From Diphasiastrum complanatum (Eukaryota; Streptophyta; Lycopodiopsida; Lycopodiales; Lycopodiaceae), in assembly GCA_029204225.1 (NCBI GenBank), contig CM055113.1:22451605-22515604 (forward strand): a stretch of DNA of 64,000 bases. Direction: 5' to 3'. A program made the position numbers and the translations under genes. Positions 1 to 11,727 of the stretch are shown here, one piece after another. Each line of letters starts with the position of its first letter. The stretch's first letter is position 1. A model generated the notes under the pieces. It saw only the letters and a program-made list of their open reading frames with translations. It was not told the DNA's origin and made no database searches.

Positions 1-1521
1 CTGAAGCCTAATTTTAACAGCAATTTCCAGGCACAAGTTCCCCAAATATTCTGTGAATAAGAATGAGTCTTGCCCTATAAACCACATGGTGACTAGTCCT
101 ACCACAATTGGGTAAATTTTAGTTAAGGTCTACATTACTGCAAGTTCATTGATAAATGTGTGATGCCAACCTCATTGGTATAAAAGACAGTTTCCTAATA
201 TAGTTACTTAGTGTACTAACAATATACCAAAGTAAGAAGTAAGCAGAAGTGCTTTACAGTAGTGTAAGGCTGGTTTCACATGGCCTAAGTCCAAAAGGCC
301 CAAATCCTCGACTTTGATTGGTTTATTGTCTTATATTATGACGATTGTCATTGGAAATGTTCTCTTATTGGGAAGTGCAGATCTATCATAAGTTTGTGAA
401 TTTGTGGGTTAAGAAGAGCAAATTTTCTGACTGCTTTCTATCGTTGTGAGTGAGAACCAAACCTGCGTGAGTCAAATGCAGCCCTGAATCACTCTGAGAA
501 GGGCCAATAGCATTTATGTGAACAAGCATTTGGCATGGCTTATAACCTCAAGCGATGGCTTCTACATAGGCTTCCGTTGTGTGCTACAGCCTTCTTGTTT
601 CCGTTTTCTTTTGCAAGATACTGGTCACTGATCTTCACGTGGCCCTCCTGCCCCCCACGGAGGCAGCAAAGCCAATTGTAAAAGTGTGCCCTTCGCAGCC
701 GTTGTTTGTGGAGAAGCTCGATTCAAAAGCCAGCCATGTGTAGCCCGTTCCTTGCCTTGCCCTGAGGATATTAGTTTTAACTCGTCTTCCAGCCCTCAAG
801 CGTGGACATCTAAACAAATAGTTGCTGTGTCCGTTGTATGTATATTCAGGAGCACATTCTCCTCTTGCGTGAACTTTCCAAGAATCTTGCCTGAAATTTT
901 GTTGCATGAGAAATCCATGGAAAAAGCTCGATACGGGTCAGCCTCCAACCCGGTCTGCCATGTTCAGCAGGTAATGCAAGATCTGGAAAAAGGATCTTTG
1001 ACCCGTACACCTGTTTCAACAGGTTGGTCGCAGTTGTTGGACTGATTCAGCAGGCAAGAATGGGTGAAATGCACGGAGACTGGGTGGTGACATGGGAAGT
1101 GGATTTGTGAGAAAGGGTGGTGTGCTCCAAGAAAAAGATGACATCAAGAATGGGTAATGGTTTTCCATTGGATGAATCAGCTTAGTAAACCATTTTATGG
1201 TTGTTTGACTGTTCAGGTTTTCCGACTTGGCATGGAATGGAAATTTTCAGAGTGCCCAGGATCGGGTTAGACATTTTGCTAATTTGTAAAGATCGCCTCC
1301 GGAGTTTCAATTTAGGGATTGGGTATATCTTAGATTTCTGAAAGATTCTAAGGTAATGCGTACCTGTAAGCATTACAAATTGTTTGCTTGTTACAGTGTG
1401 GGTTCCACATATAAGTCGTTTGAAGATGAGTTACATGCGGGGGATCACCTTGGTTTTGGTAAAGGTCTAGATTCATTTGAAGATGTTATGGCCCTAATGG
1501 GGGTTTGGACCATTAGGGGGG
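1..1521. other. No recognisable gene; possible upstream intron or intergenic DNA
   Basis: No ORF here resembles a known family and I see no exon chain. The last ~200 bases before 1,522 end in a purine run (GGGGGG) directly before a TGTG start, which looks like a polypurine tract next to an LTR, so the right part may be the decayed interior of an LTR retrotransposon. The 5' exons of the downstream ankyrin gene may also lie here unrecognised, or left of the window. Confidence 0.4.
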
Positions 1522-2090
1522 TGTGTCTTGGACATAGGGACCGGTCCTAACTTGGATAGTAGTTGAGGAGGACCATGGGGTCAGGATCACCTGCATGCGG
1601 TATTAGCATGTGTGTTGCATTCTAGTATGGGATAGAATGTACATGCATTGTGCTATTGCATGGGTCTTAGCTACTATGGGTTAGGGGTAGCTACATGCAG
1701 TGGACATGCGTGGGAGATTGGCATGGTCTGTTAGAGTGCTTCCATGTGGATTCGGTGCATGCAGTGGACATGTGTGGGAGATTGGCATGGTCTGTTAGAG
1801 TGCTTCCATGTGGATTCGGTGCATGGGCAGGTGGGGTAGGCTCTATGCTCTATATATACCCTAACCCGTGTCCATGAGGATCATGGAGAGTCTTACAGTC
1901 GTTATGCCGTTGGACAGTGAAGCATTTCTCTTGTGATTTGCCTATCTCATGGGATGCTCGGGGGCTAGATCGGTATTTGATCTAGGATTGGTCGGGATGG
2001 TTTCGTCTAGCTCGATTTGGAGTCTTGGGGGATGTTTTAATCCCATCAGATCCCCCATAAAAAATTTTGTTTTTTGAAACCCATATTGCA
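1522..2090 (+). mobile_element. LTR-like block, probable solo or truncated retrotransposon LTR
   Basis: The block starts TGTGTCTTGG after a G-rich polypurine-like run and ends ATATTGCA, giving the TG...CA termini of an LTR. It contains a TATATATACC box near 1,851-1,860, suitable as an LTR promoter, and an internal 64 bp tandem duplication. An A-rich run follows the end. No second copy occurs in the window, so boundaries rest on termini and the neighbouring purine tract only; class (gypsy or copia) is not determined. Confidence 0.4.
1694..1825. repeat. 64 bp tandem duplication
   Basis: Two copies of a 64 bp unit beginning CATGCAGTGGACATG (1,694-1,757 and 1,758-1,821) differ at about one base; four bases of a third copy follow. 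It lies just upstream of the TATA-like box of the putative LTR, where tandem enhancer-like duplications are common in plant LTRs. Confidence 0.9.
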
Positions 2091-2871
2091 AAAAAAAAAA
2101 AAAAAAAGTGTTCCTGGACCTCGTTCTTAAGAACAGTTTCCGGAACGGGGGGTGCATCTCTGATATATATATATATCTCATATTTGCAGCCCGTTTTCCA
2201 AAAATTTCACTTAGGGTTACAAGCTTACTCGATCCAATCAAATGAGAAGGCACCTAACATTACAGAAACTTCTGATGGTTGATTAATGCATAGGAGAAGA
2301 CCAGAGAGTGCTACAAGCAACACACACTCTACCTTGATAGCACAAGTCTATAGGCCTTCATAGAACAGTTTTGGGAGCTAAGTTCAAGGATTCTTTGCAG
2401 GTTGTGTATGGCCGATTTGCAACCACCCGTCGAATCCAAGGGCCAGAGAAAAGAATCAGCTTATTTATCCATGTCATGATTTCTAAATTATTGATAGTTT
2501 ATCCGTAAAGTAGGCCATAAGTTGTCTTTCACGACGTCATCCTTATCCTCACTCATCAGCCATGAGTTTGGGACCCAACTGGCATTAAGAGTGATAATTA
2601 CTTGCAATAGCTCACGATTTTGAAAGGGCTTCCCTTAGTATGCACTTGTTTAACAATCTAATACTAATGAACGGGCATACCTCCACCCTTTTATACATTT
2701 CTCCTAAAAAATTTCAAGGAGAAGCAAAAAAATATAAAGGAGAAAAAGCAAAAAATAATGTTATTTATTTATGTTTCAGAAAACCCCGATCCTTATTTCT
2801 AGAACATGATCGAGATCGTGTTTCGGATCGTATGCATGCAACTATGGTATATAAATGTAGTTGTTTTGCAG
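2091..2871. other. Non-coding stretch left of the ankyrin exon
   Basis: It holds an A17 run, a short (TA)n at about 2,163-2,174 and a segment near 2,110-2,150 containing TTTCCGGAACGGG, loosely like the TTCCGGAACG motifs of the hAT MITE at 59,649. The last bases form a pyrimidine/TTTTGCAG acceptor for the ankyrin exon. No coding exon recognised. Confidence 0.5.
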
Positions 2872-3749
2872 GAACCAGGTATCGAGTTGTGCAAAGCAAC
2901 GGCAAGTGGTGATGTTCAGTATGTGCAGAAGCTTCTAAATTCTGGAATTGATCCTAATGTTGCTGATTATATGAACTCCACACCTCTGCACATAGCAGCT
3001 GCTGCAGGCATACCTCAAGTAGTGGAACTTCTTATGAGCCGAGGAGCAGATGTGCTAGCACAAAACTGGTGAGTGACTTTTAGTCAACACATATTTGTCG
3101 ATCAAGAACTAATCCAGTATAATTTGATGCAGATTCTGTCAGATATTGTTGTTGAAGTACCTAGGCTGGTGTCTTATAGTTTCATCGAATCTTGTTTGCA
3201 AATTGAGAGTTCACGGTTTGCATTTTGATGCAGAATATATTGATATTCATTCCATGAGTATGTCCTAAGAAAATGTCACTACTTACCAGCATCGTGCAAG
3301 TGGGAAGGCTTTTTACTTGATGCTTGGTGTATTATAGATTTCTAGAGTAAAACCCAAAAAAAGTTCTTTATATTTGAGTCACTATTTGATATGCTTCTGT
3401 TTTAAATGGTGGCAAGTTCTGAACTGGCCTCGTGGATTTTTAGTTCTGTTGGCTCTAAAGACTTGCTTCTGTACATGAAATTCAAGTTGCATGTTCGTGA
3501 CAATCTATTTATGTTGGATGAATCGAGTGGAATCAAAGAGTTTATTATTGTGTGCCCAGTTGAGTTTGTAGCCTCAATCATGTATAAGTATTTTGTAAAT
3601 TGTCTCGCTTTAAAATTGTGAAGGAGCTTATTGTTTTTTACAGGCATGGTTCAACACCTTTGGATGAAGCCAGAAATTCTGGAAGTGACGCGACTGTTAA
3701 GATACTAGAGGACGAAATAGTAGCTAGGCAGCAAGAATCAGACCAATAA
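2872..3749 (+). CDS. Ankyrin-repeat protein, two C-terminal exons
   Basis: Two exons are visible: 2,872-3,068 and 3,644-3,749 (stop TAA). The first follows a TTTTGCAG acceptor and ends at TG|GTGAGT; the second follows TTTTTTACAG. Joined, they keep the frame (197 + 106 bases = 101 codons with stop; phase 2 junction makes a Trp). The product shows two ankyrin repeats: one with STPLHIAAAAG and VVELLMSRGAD, then HGSTPLDEARNSG. This DPN..D...TPLH...STPLDEAR pattern resembles the ankyrin tails of plant Shaker-type outward K+ channels (SKOR/GORK) and of some asparaginase/glutaminase-type proteins, but no KHA domain follows, so the parent protein cannot be named. The protein ends in an acidic, probably helical tail. 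Upstream exons were not found; the gene is 5'-incomplete in this annotation. Confidence 0.75.
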
Positions 3750-4661
<912 letters not shown>

Positions 4662-5048
4662 TAGATCCAGCGGTACCAGGATCCGCGGATCCCGGTACCG
4701 CGGATCCAGTGTGGTACCGCGGAATCATACTGATCCGCGGTACCACAATATTTAATATTTTTTAGTATAAAATATGTTTTAATATTTAATATATTACTGT
4801 ATTTTTTTTAACCTAATCCCCCCCCCTCGCTTCATCTCTCTCCCTGCCCGTCGCCCTACTGTCCGTGCCCTCCCTGCTGTCCGCCCATCGCCCTACTGTT
4901 CGCGCCCTCCCGGCTGTCTTCGCATTGCACTGATCGCGTCCTCCCCTGCTATTGCTATTTCGGCCTTTATTGTGGTTTTTTCAAGCCTTCCGACTCCTAT
5001 TGCACCCACAATGATCTCTGCCTTCTTTCCCCAGTCCTTTCTACAGAG

Positions 5049-8000
5049 ATGGTGCATTCCAACCTTGCCGATCTGTGGGACGAGGTGGACATTGTCAGGC
5101 GGGTTCCCGACAAGTCTAACAAGTCCGGTGCAAGGATAGTGCGCTGTCGATATTGCCTGACAGAGTTCGTTGCCACCCTCACTCACCTTAAAGGTCACCT
5201 ACTCGGTGCACGTGCGAGAGATGGTGGCACACTGAATGCTGCCCCCTGTGCCAGTATGTCCGTTCCCGTCAGGCAGCCACTTTTGGATACCTACAGGCCA
5301 CGTCTTGTGGCGGGGGAGAACACCATTTCGGAGGGTGTTCTTCGGTTTTGCACCGCTCCTTATGTGGTTGACCCCGAGTTGCTGCCTGCTTGGCTGGCAC
5401 GCACGAGGAGAGGGAGTGCATCCTCGTCTAGTCCCTTCGCCCCTCGTCCCTCTCAGACAGTTCCACCTCACGCACCCCCATCTGCACCCATTCTGGTGGA
5501 TCCTGTCCCACCGCGTCCGCCAGTTGCCACTGTGGTTCCACCACCACCTACTGTTGCTCGCACTCCCCCAGTTTACGACTTTCTCATGGACTCTCCACCT
5601 CCCGAGCAGGAGCAGGCCCCGGATGCCAGTGACGAGGCCTTCCAGGATGTTGAGGAGATCCCTTCCTCCCTCCCTTCACATCCGGATGACCACCCTACCC
5701 AGCAGTTTCGTATCCCATGCCAGATGTCCACCCTCCACCAGTGTACCCCACTTACGCTGCTGCACCCATCCCGGCCAGTGCATCCCACTCTCCCCATTCC
5801 ACGTCTACAGCTGATGCATCCACTAGTGCCCAGGCTGTCGCGTCATCATCCATTCCTGTCACGTTTGGTGCACCGTGCTGGAGGTCCGCTACCCGTCGCC
5901 CAGCTGAGAGAGTTCTTAGGCAGCAGAGCATTCGCGGCGCGCATCAGCCGCACATGGATAGAGAGGCCACACAGGCCGTGGCCAGCCTGATTTATGAGCT
6001 GAACCTTCCATTTGCCATCACCGACTCCGAGCCCTTCAGAAGGGCCTTCCGCCTTGCACAGTTTGTCAGCCCTAGCTGGAGAGTCCCTAGTTCAGAGGTT
6101 GTCCGCACACACATGCTGAGGGATAGGGTCGAGTCACTGTCTAGAGAGATGGAGCCTCTACGTCGCCACTGGGCCACTTACGGTTGCAGCATCATGTCCG
6201 ATGGCTGGACTGATGTCAGGAGGAGGCCATTCATACTGGTCTCCAGCTGCATGGGCGCACAGTTTTTGAGGGCAATGGATTGCAGCAGGGGGGGAGAGTC
6301 ATATCTGCAGAGTTCATGTTTGATGTCATCAGGTCTTCCATCCTGTCCATAGGCCCACAGCATGTCGTCACAGTGGTGACGGACAATGCCACGAACTGCA
6401 TTCAGAGGGGTGTACTGCTAGAGACCGAGTTCCCTCACATTGTTCATACCCCCTGTGCCGCGCACGACATAGACCTTCTGATGGGGGACATAGGTGCACT
6501 TCCCTGGGTTAGAGCCATCGTCCGTGAGGCCCTCTTCCTGGTGACTTTTGTCACGAGGAAGAGGCGTGTTCTTGCCATGTTCCGGGTGTTCAGCCATCTA
6601 GACCTCCGTAAGCCAGCCCCCACACGCTTTGCATTCGACTTGGTGGTCATCGACCGTCTGATCAGGTGCAGGGCGTAGCTTCTACAGATGGTTGCCAGTG
6701 ATCTTTGGTGTGCCAGTACATTTTCGCGCACTGAGGATGGGGAGCACTTTTCTTCCACGGTGAGGGGAGACCAGTTTTGGAGGGATGCACAGACATTGTC
6801 AGGACTGCTTCGACCACTTTACATTGTGCTCTGCATGGCTGACAACGAGGGGTCGACACTTGAACTGGTATATGAGCTCATGGACCGGATTGGACAGTTC
6901 CTATAGCTGCCCATCTTGCAGCCAGAGAGGTAAGCGGTACAGTGTTGTAATTGTTCTTTATCTTTTCAGTGTTTGCTAGTTTGTTTTTCTGTCGATGTTA
7001 CGTTTTTTCGTAATGCCCTAAACCACATGCCTCTCTCCTACAGGATGACAGAGCTGAAGTTCATCTGGGAGACGCGGTGGAACTACTTCCACAGGAGTAT
7101 CCACAGCGTTGCACACATGCTGCATCCCCTCTTCCTCTCTCCGACACAGATCGCAGACAGGGAGCTCGAGGCCGATTGGCTTCAGTACATTCACAAGGTG
7201 GGTCCACACATAGGTTTGGATCCTATCAGGCTCATGGAGGAGCTCGCTGCATTTCGTTTCGGCATGGGCACATTCGGCCACCCGGCTGCTCAGGATCCAG
7301 AGAGGAGGCAGCTACCCATTACCTGGTGGACCATGTTCGGTAGCACATACCCATCTATACAGCGTCTTGCACTGCGTGTCCTTTCTCAGGTATGCATCTC
7401 ATTTTATCCTCCATTGTTGTGTTTCGTTGAAGACAATGTGCTGAAGTATTTCAATGCACGCACCACAGGATTGTGCTGCCTCTGTGTGTGAGCGTAATTG
7501 GAGCACATGGGCACTCATTCACACGAGGAGAAGAAACCGGTTGTCAGTGAGTCAGTTGGAGCGGTTGGTGTTCTGTAGCACCAACGCACGTCTCGCCAGG
7601 AGACTTCCGACCATTACGAACGCATTGTAGGTGATAAGCCAACCTTTCATAGCATGTTGGTTGACTCCTGGTATGTTGGTTTCATTTCTTGATAGAGTTG
7701 TTTCTCTGACATGCCAATTTTAAACCTTGCAGACGAAGATATCCGATTTGGAGCGCCAGGTTGACTTGCCTACGGACAGCACCCATCCCATGCCTGCAGA
7801 TGACCTGGGCATGGGCACACAGTTGATGGCAGAGAGAGAGAGGGAGCTTGCCGAGATGAGAGAGAGAGAGAGCTTCGGCTTGAGCACAGAGAGCCCCCAT
7901 TGTACGAGGCAGATGAGCCAGTGTCAGAGGATGATCAGGATGAGGATGAGCCTATTCGGGTTGTGTTCGCCAGATCAGAGCGGGATGAGGCATATGATAC

Positions 8001-9384
8001 AGGTGTTGGGCACACGCCTAGAGCAGGGGTCATAGGTGCATCACGTGGTAGAGGTGGGACACATGCCACAGATTATACCGGGAGACGGGCAGGGCACACA
8101 GGGGGGGCTAGTGGCATACCTTCTTATGTTGATATGATGGAGGAGGCTCTTGATAGGGGGCAGACTGATTTGGGTTTACCTTCCGCAGCTGCTTGGATGC
8201 GTGCATCACAGAGCCATAGGCATTTCTATGACAGCACACCAGAGGAGTCACCAGATGACTTTGATTGTACCGATTGGGAGGCCATGCCGGGTCCGCATGG
8301 TGCACAGGATGAGGCACGGGATGTTCCTGAGGATGGTGCTCATGATGAGTCCCAGAGCCCAGACCATTTGTATTCGGATGCCCAGCTGGACGACTTGATT
8401 GCAGACTTGGATTCAGAGGCCCAGCAGATGTCGAGCGTCAGGGCACCCCCATCCTCCCTAGCCAGCATGCCCTACACAGAGTCCCAGCCAGAGCAGCTAC
8501 ACGAGGTGCCTGCAGTTCCTCCAGTTCCTCAGAGGGTGTATGTGCGCCGCACAGCACCTCCAGTACCACCGATACCGTTGAGGCCTGCAGCCCCTTCATC
8601 GCCATCCACTTTTGCAGCAGCAGGTCTCCATGGCAGGCCACCATCTGTGCCCAGATCTTCTCTTGCAGCACCCACATCTACAGACGCTCCTCCAGTGGCA
8701 GCACCCATGGCACATCCTCCTCCATTGGCAGCACCCACGGCACCGGCTCCTCCTTTGGCAGCACCCACAGCACATCCTCCTCCTTTGGCAGCACCCAGGA
8801 TGTACCAGTACCGTCCACCACAGCGCCCCTTTCAGTACTTATCGCCACTGTACTTGCCTCCTACAGGGACGGCCCCTCCACATCTAGTTCCTCCACCACC
8901 AGCAGGCCCACGGGCACACACTCCTCGGACCTATCCTCCACTATCAGCTGCACAGGGACACCCATCTTTGGCTACTCTATCCCAGCCGGCCGCAGCTTGG
9001 GCTCAACCTAGTCAGCCAGGTGATCTGCATGGGGGTGATGAGGCATTGACGGCTCCCCTCGTCCGCAAGAGGCCAGGCAGGCCCAAGGGTGCACCGAACA
9101 AGAAAGGCAGGGCACAGAAACTGCCAAGGAAGAGAGGACGACCTCGCAGGGCTCCAGTTGCTGGTAGAGGTGCTGTATTACAGCCAGCTGCAATAGGTGT
9201 TGTTGGTTTAGCCTGCTTGGGGGCTGATGCGGAGGCAGATTGGGAGGATGAGGATGACGACTCTTTCCCCTCGGATACACAGCCCATGCCAGTACCAGAT
9301 AGACATAGATATCAGTTGCGAGAGTCAGCTCGGGGCCCTGAGTTGTCTCTGGAGCATTCATATGAGTTTGAGGTAGAGCATTGA
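5049..9384 (+). pseudogene. hAT transposase, BED finger plus DUF659 and dimerisation domain, with AT-hook tail; decayed
   Basis: Domains in order: a BED-type zinc finger near 5,125-5,200 (CRYC...HLKGH, CX2CX9HX3H); a Pro/Ser-rich linker; a DUF659-like core with YGCSIMSDGWT (~6,180) and TDNATNC (~6,380); CAAHDIDLL (~6,460); and a hAT dimerisation motif CERNWSTWALIHTRRRNRL (~7,488-7,545). Introns are apparent at 6,930-7,043 (GTAAGC...CAG), about 7,390-7,469 and about 7,628-7,732. A long Pro/Ala-rich extension follows (7,900-9,384) with two AT-hook-like blocks, KRPGRPKG and KRGRPRR, near 9,070-9,150. The gene is broken: frame changes near 5,710, in a G7 run near 6,288, and in a GA-rich tract near 7,860; in-frame TAGs at 6,676 and 6,904. 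hAT transposases cut and paste DNA in the nucleus. Family call is secure; function is lost. Confidence 0.9.
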
Positions 9385-9689
9385 TTGTAGCTCCGTCATT
9401 TTATTTTTAGCAGTTTGATATCATGTTCCATGTTTGGCGGCCAGATGGTCGAACGCTGTATTCAGACCAATCTTCATATTATATTTGGTGTTGGACGTAT
9501 TCTATTCACTGCACAATGTGCATTTGTCAATTTGTAATTGTGATGTTCTACTTGCAGTTTTACTTCAAATGGTGTGTGCGTGTTTTCAATTAGTTTTCAG
9601 TACAGAGTTTGAGAGCATATGCAGAACACAGAAATACAACCCCCCTGATGGCATTTCATAATCACATACATCAGATTGCAATACACAAG

Positions 9690-9880
9690 GCACACATTGC
9701 ACAAAAAACACACCGTACATTAATTCAACAGATGTATCAAAACTACAATACGTATTCCCGCCGCATACGGCTGGGGCTGTTCTTTACACCATGCCAGAGA
9801 CTAAATATTGCCTCATCTACTGATGAACATCAAATAACAACAGTCAGCCACATACGGCTAGACCCCATCTATGCTAAACA
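9690..9880. repeat. Conserved downstream block of hAT-1 with CATACGGCT motifs
   Basis: This block contains GTATCAAAACTACAATACGT, then CCGCATACGGCTGGGGCTGTT (9,761) and GCCACATACGGCTAGACCCC (9,847). It aligns with 14,080-14,350 in hAT-2, where three CACATACG[GA][CT]TGG motifs occur in the same position relative to that transposase. It lies between the transposase stop and the 3' end of the small minus-strand ORF. Confidence 0.7.
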
Positions 9881-9883
9881 TTT

Positions 9884-10228
9884 CTACGGATCCTCCACAG
9901 ACTCTTCGCCCTCGTCAGGTGCATTGTTCTGTCGCTCTCGCTCTGCCTCCCGGTTAGCCCGAGCTGCCTCCTGGTCAGCCCGACGGCGGGCAGCCCTTTC
10001 CCTGACCATGATGAGCTGTCGTCGTGTGAAGTTCATTTCGATCTGCTCATCCAAATCCAGCTCGACAGCGGGGGCGAGGGCCACAGCGGGGGCGGGGATC
10101 TGCAGCTTTGGGTGTCTCTGCCGAGTCTCTCACAGCATCTCTGCAATGTCTGCTTCTTGCTTCCGATGCCTTTCGTTGTGCCTTCGGACATCTTCCTCGA
10201 GCTTCCTCCTGGCTTCGCCCTCCGCCAT
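9884..10228 (-). pseudogene. Small charged coiled-coil protein encoded by hAT-1, one in-frame TGA
   Basis: Reading on the minus strand from an ATG at 10,228, the frame runs 32 codons (MAEGEARRKLEEDVRRHNER...), meets one TGA at 10,132-10,130, then continues open in the same frame to a stop at 9,884, giving about 114 codons in all. The two halves share style: Arg/Glu/Ala-rich, low in hydrophobics, probably helical (ERAARRRADQEAARANREAE). It converges on the transposase gene inside the same element, so it may be an accessory protein of the transposon. Alternatively only the downstream ATG at 10,084 (66 codons) is used. I know no family that matches; low complexity makes homology claims unsafe. 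Confidence 0.45.
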
Positions 10229-10240
10229 CTCACGACACCC

Positions 10241-10430
10241 TATTGCTCGAAATGACCCTCACAGCCTCTCATAGCCTCTCAATGGCTCTCACTGGCTCTC
10301 TCACAGCCTCTCACTCGGTCTGTCACACAGCCTCTCACAATGCCTCTCTCTCACAGCCTCCCACTGGCTCTCCCTCACAGCTTCTCACAATGCCTCTCAC
10401 CCCCTCTCACTGGCTCTCTCACTGTCTCGT
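10241..10430. repeat. Subterminal CTCACAGCCT / CTCACTGGCT short repeats in hAT-1
   Basis: About 190 bases of irregular tandem 10-12 mers such as CCTCTCACAG and CTCACTGGCTCT. Position near the right end of hAT-1 is that of subterminal transposase-binding repeats in other hAT elements, which is an inference. Confidence 0.7.
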
Positions 10431-10482
10431 GAGTGCCTATTTAACCCCACAGCCTGTTTCCCAATTTGCTTTTGTTGATGAT

Positions 10483-10726
10483 CCCATGTGCTATTGTACC
10501 TGCCCCATGTGCTGATCCCCAACGTTGCACTGCGATTGGGTCCACGGTCTGCTCCTCCACAGTGCCCATGTGACGGTGTACCTGTCCGGATGTATTGCTC
10601 CCCCACATGCTGCACTCCGATTGGGTCCATGGTCTGCTCCTCCACAGTGCCCATGTGCTACTGTACCTGCCCCATGTATTGCTCCCCCACATGCCGCACT
10701 CCGATTGGGTCCGCTCTCCCACAGTG
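10483..10726. repeat. Three tandem units of 82-85 bp at the right subterminal region of hAT-1
   Basis: Units begin CCCATGTG at 10,483, 10,565 and 10,650 and each holds CGATTGGGTCC and CCACAGTG; the third is shortened before its end. ORFs here on both strands repeat with the same period and are not genes. Confidence 0.9.
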
Positions 10727-10893
10727 CCCCCAGTACAGTCCCCCTGTACAGTAACATCTTAGTTTTTACCTAGTTTTAGAAGGGTTTATTTTTTTTTTTT
10801 AAATAATAAAAAATATTATTTTTGTGGTGCCGCCTTGGTACCATTGGTTTGAGGGCGGCACCATAATGGCGGTACCACGTGCCACTATGATAG

Positions 10894-10919
10894 ATATATA
10901 TATATATATATATATATAT
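10894..10919. repeat. (TA)n microsatellite at right end of hAT-1
   Basis: A short pure TA tract directly abuts the CACTATGAT terminus of hAT-1. Confidence 0.9.
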
Positions 10920-11186
10920 TGCTATATTGCTATTTCTCCTCCCCAAAACCCTAAAACCCTAGATTTTCAAGCTTTTCATTTTGAGGCCACGTTTACTCAT
11001 TTCAAACTTTTCAGGCTTTGAACAGCGACTATATACATAAGCTTGAAAACTGCATTTTGGTTATGTGATTAAGGGAAACACACATCTCAATCAACAAAAA
11101 CTCATTCACCTACTTTGGTCAAAACCCTTAAAATATGTGGACCAATCAAAGTGTGGGAATCTCGTTTTCTCCATCATTGTTAACAC

Positions 11187-11239
<53 letters not shown>
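11187..11239. repeat. Compound microsatellite (CT)n(AT)n
   Basis: A short CT tract (about 11,187-11,200) passes into AT (11,201-11,239), ending six bases before a CTTAGAAGCCCGTTCC MITE terminus. Confidence 0.95.
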
Positions 11240-11243
<4 letters not shown>

Positions 11244-11244
11244 T

Positions 11245-11335
11245 CTTAGAAGCCCGTTCCGAGCCAAAAGGGTCGGAACGTACAGTAGTACGTTTCGTAC
11301 AGCACGTTCCGGAACGTACTGAGTCATTTTACAAT
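11245..11335. mobile_element. One-ended relative of the CTTAG...CTAAG hAT MITE
   Basis: Sequence from 11,245 (CTTAGAAGCCCGTTCCGA, then GGGTCGGAACG) matches the reverse complement of the right end of the MITE at 59,649-59,852. It also holds nested GTTCCGGAACGTAC palindromes. I found no matching CTAAG end to the right, so the element is truncated or its other end has diverged. It sits immediately next to a TA microsatellite. Confidence 0.6.
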
Positions 11336-11727
11336 CTAAAAGAAATCCAATATAATACGTTGTTGGCCCGCGACTTCACCATTTCACGGACAACGAGCAT
11401 GGAAATTATAGGGATGCAGCAGGAAGAGGAAGAGGAAGAGTAAGAGGATACATGCACAGGCTGCAAGATGGAAACTTAGAGATGGAGTAGGAAGTAAACC
11501 TGAATGAGGAAAGGTATGCAAAGGCCACGCTGGAGCATCACAGTTCGGAGATTGGGAGGCATCGGTTCCATCAGGAAGAGGTATAGTTTGCAAGAGAAGG
11601 CTTGCAGAATGGAAACTTAGTGATAGATGAGCAAAGATTTTCTTGTGACCATGTTGATTATCAGGAGCACGACCATCAGAATGAAGCCTTGGAATTGCAG
11701 GAATGATTTATTGTTGGCCAGAATGAG

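Noticed and set aside
686-1045. 119-codon ORF
   Set aside because: No recognisable domain, ordinary composition, opposite-strand ORF overlaps; no support beyond length.
10397-10757. Multiple 80-90 codon ORFs on both strands
   Set aside because: They repeat with the 82-85 bp unit period and have no independent coding signal.
10945-10965. Telomere-like CCCTAAAACCCTAG (also near 15,760)
   Set aside because: Only two degenerate units; too short for an interstitial telomeric array.
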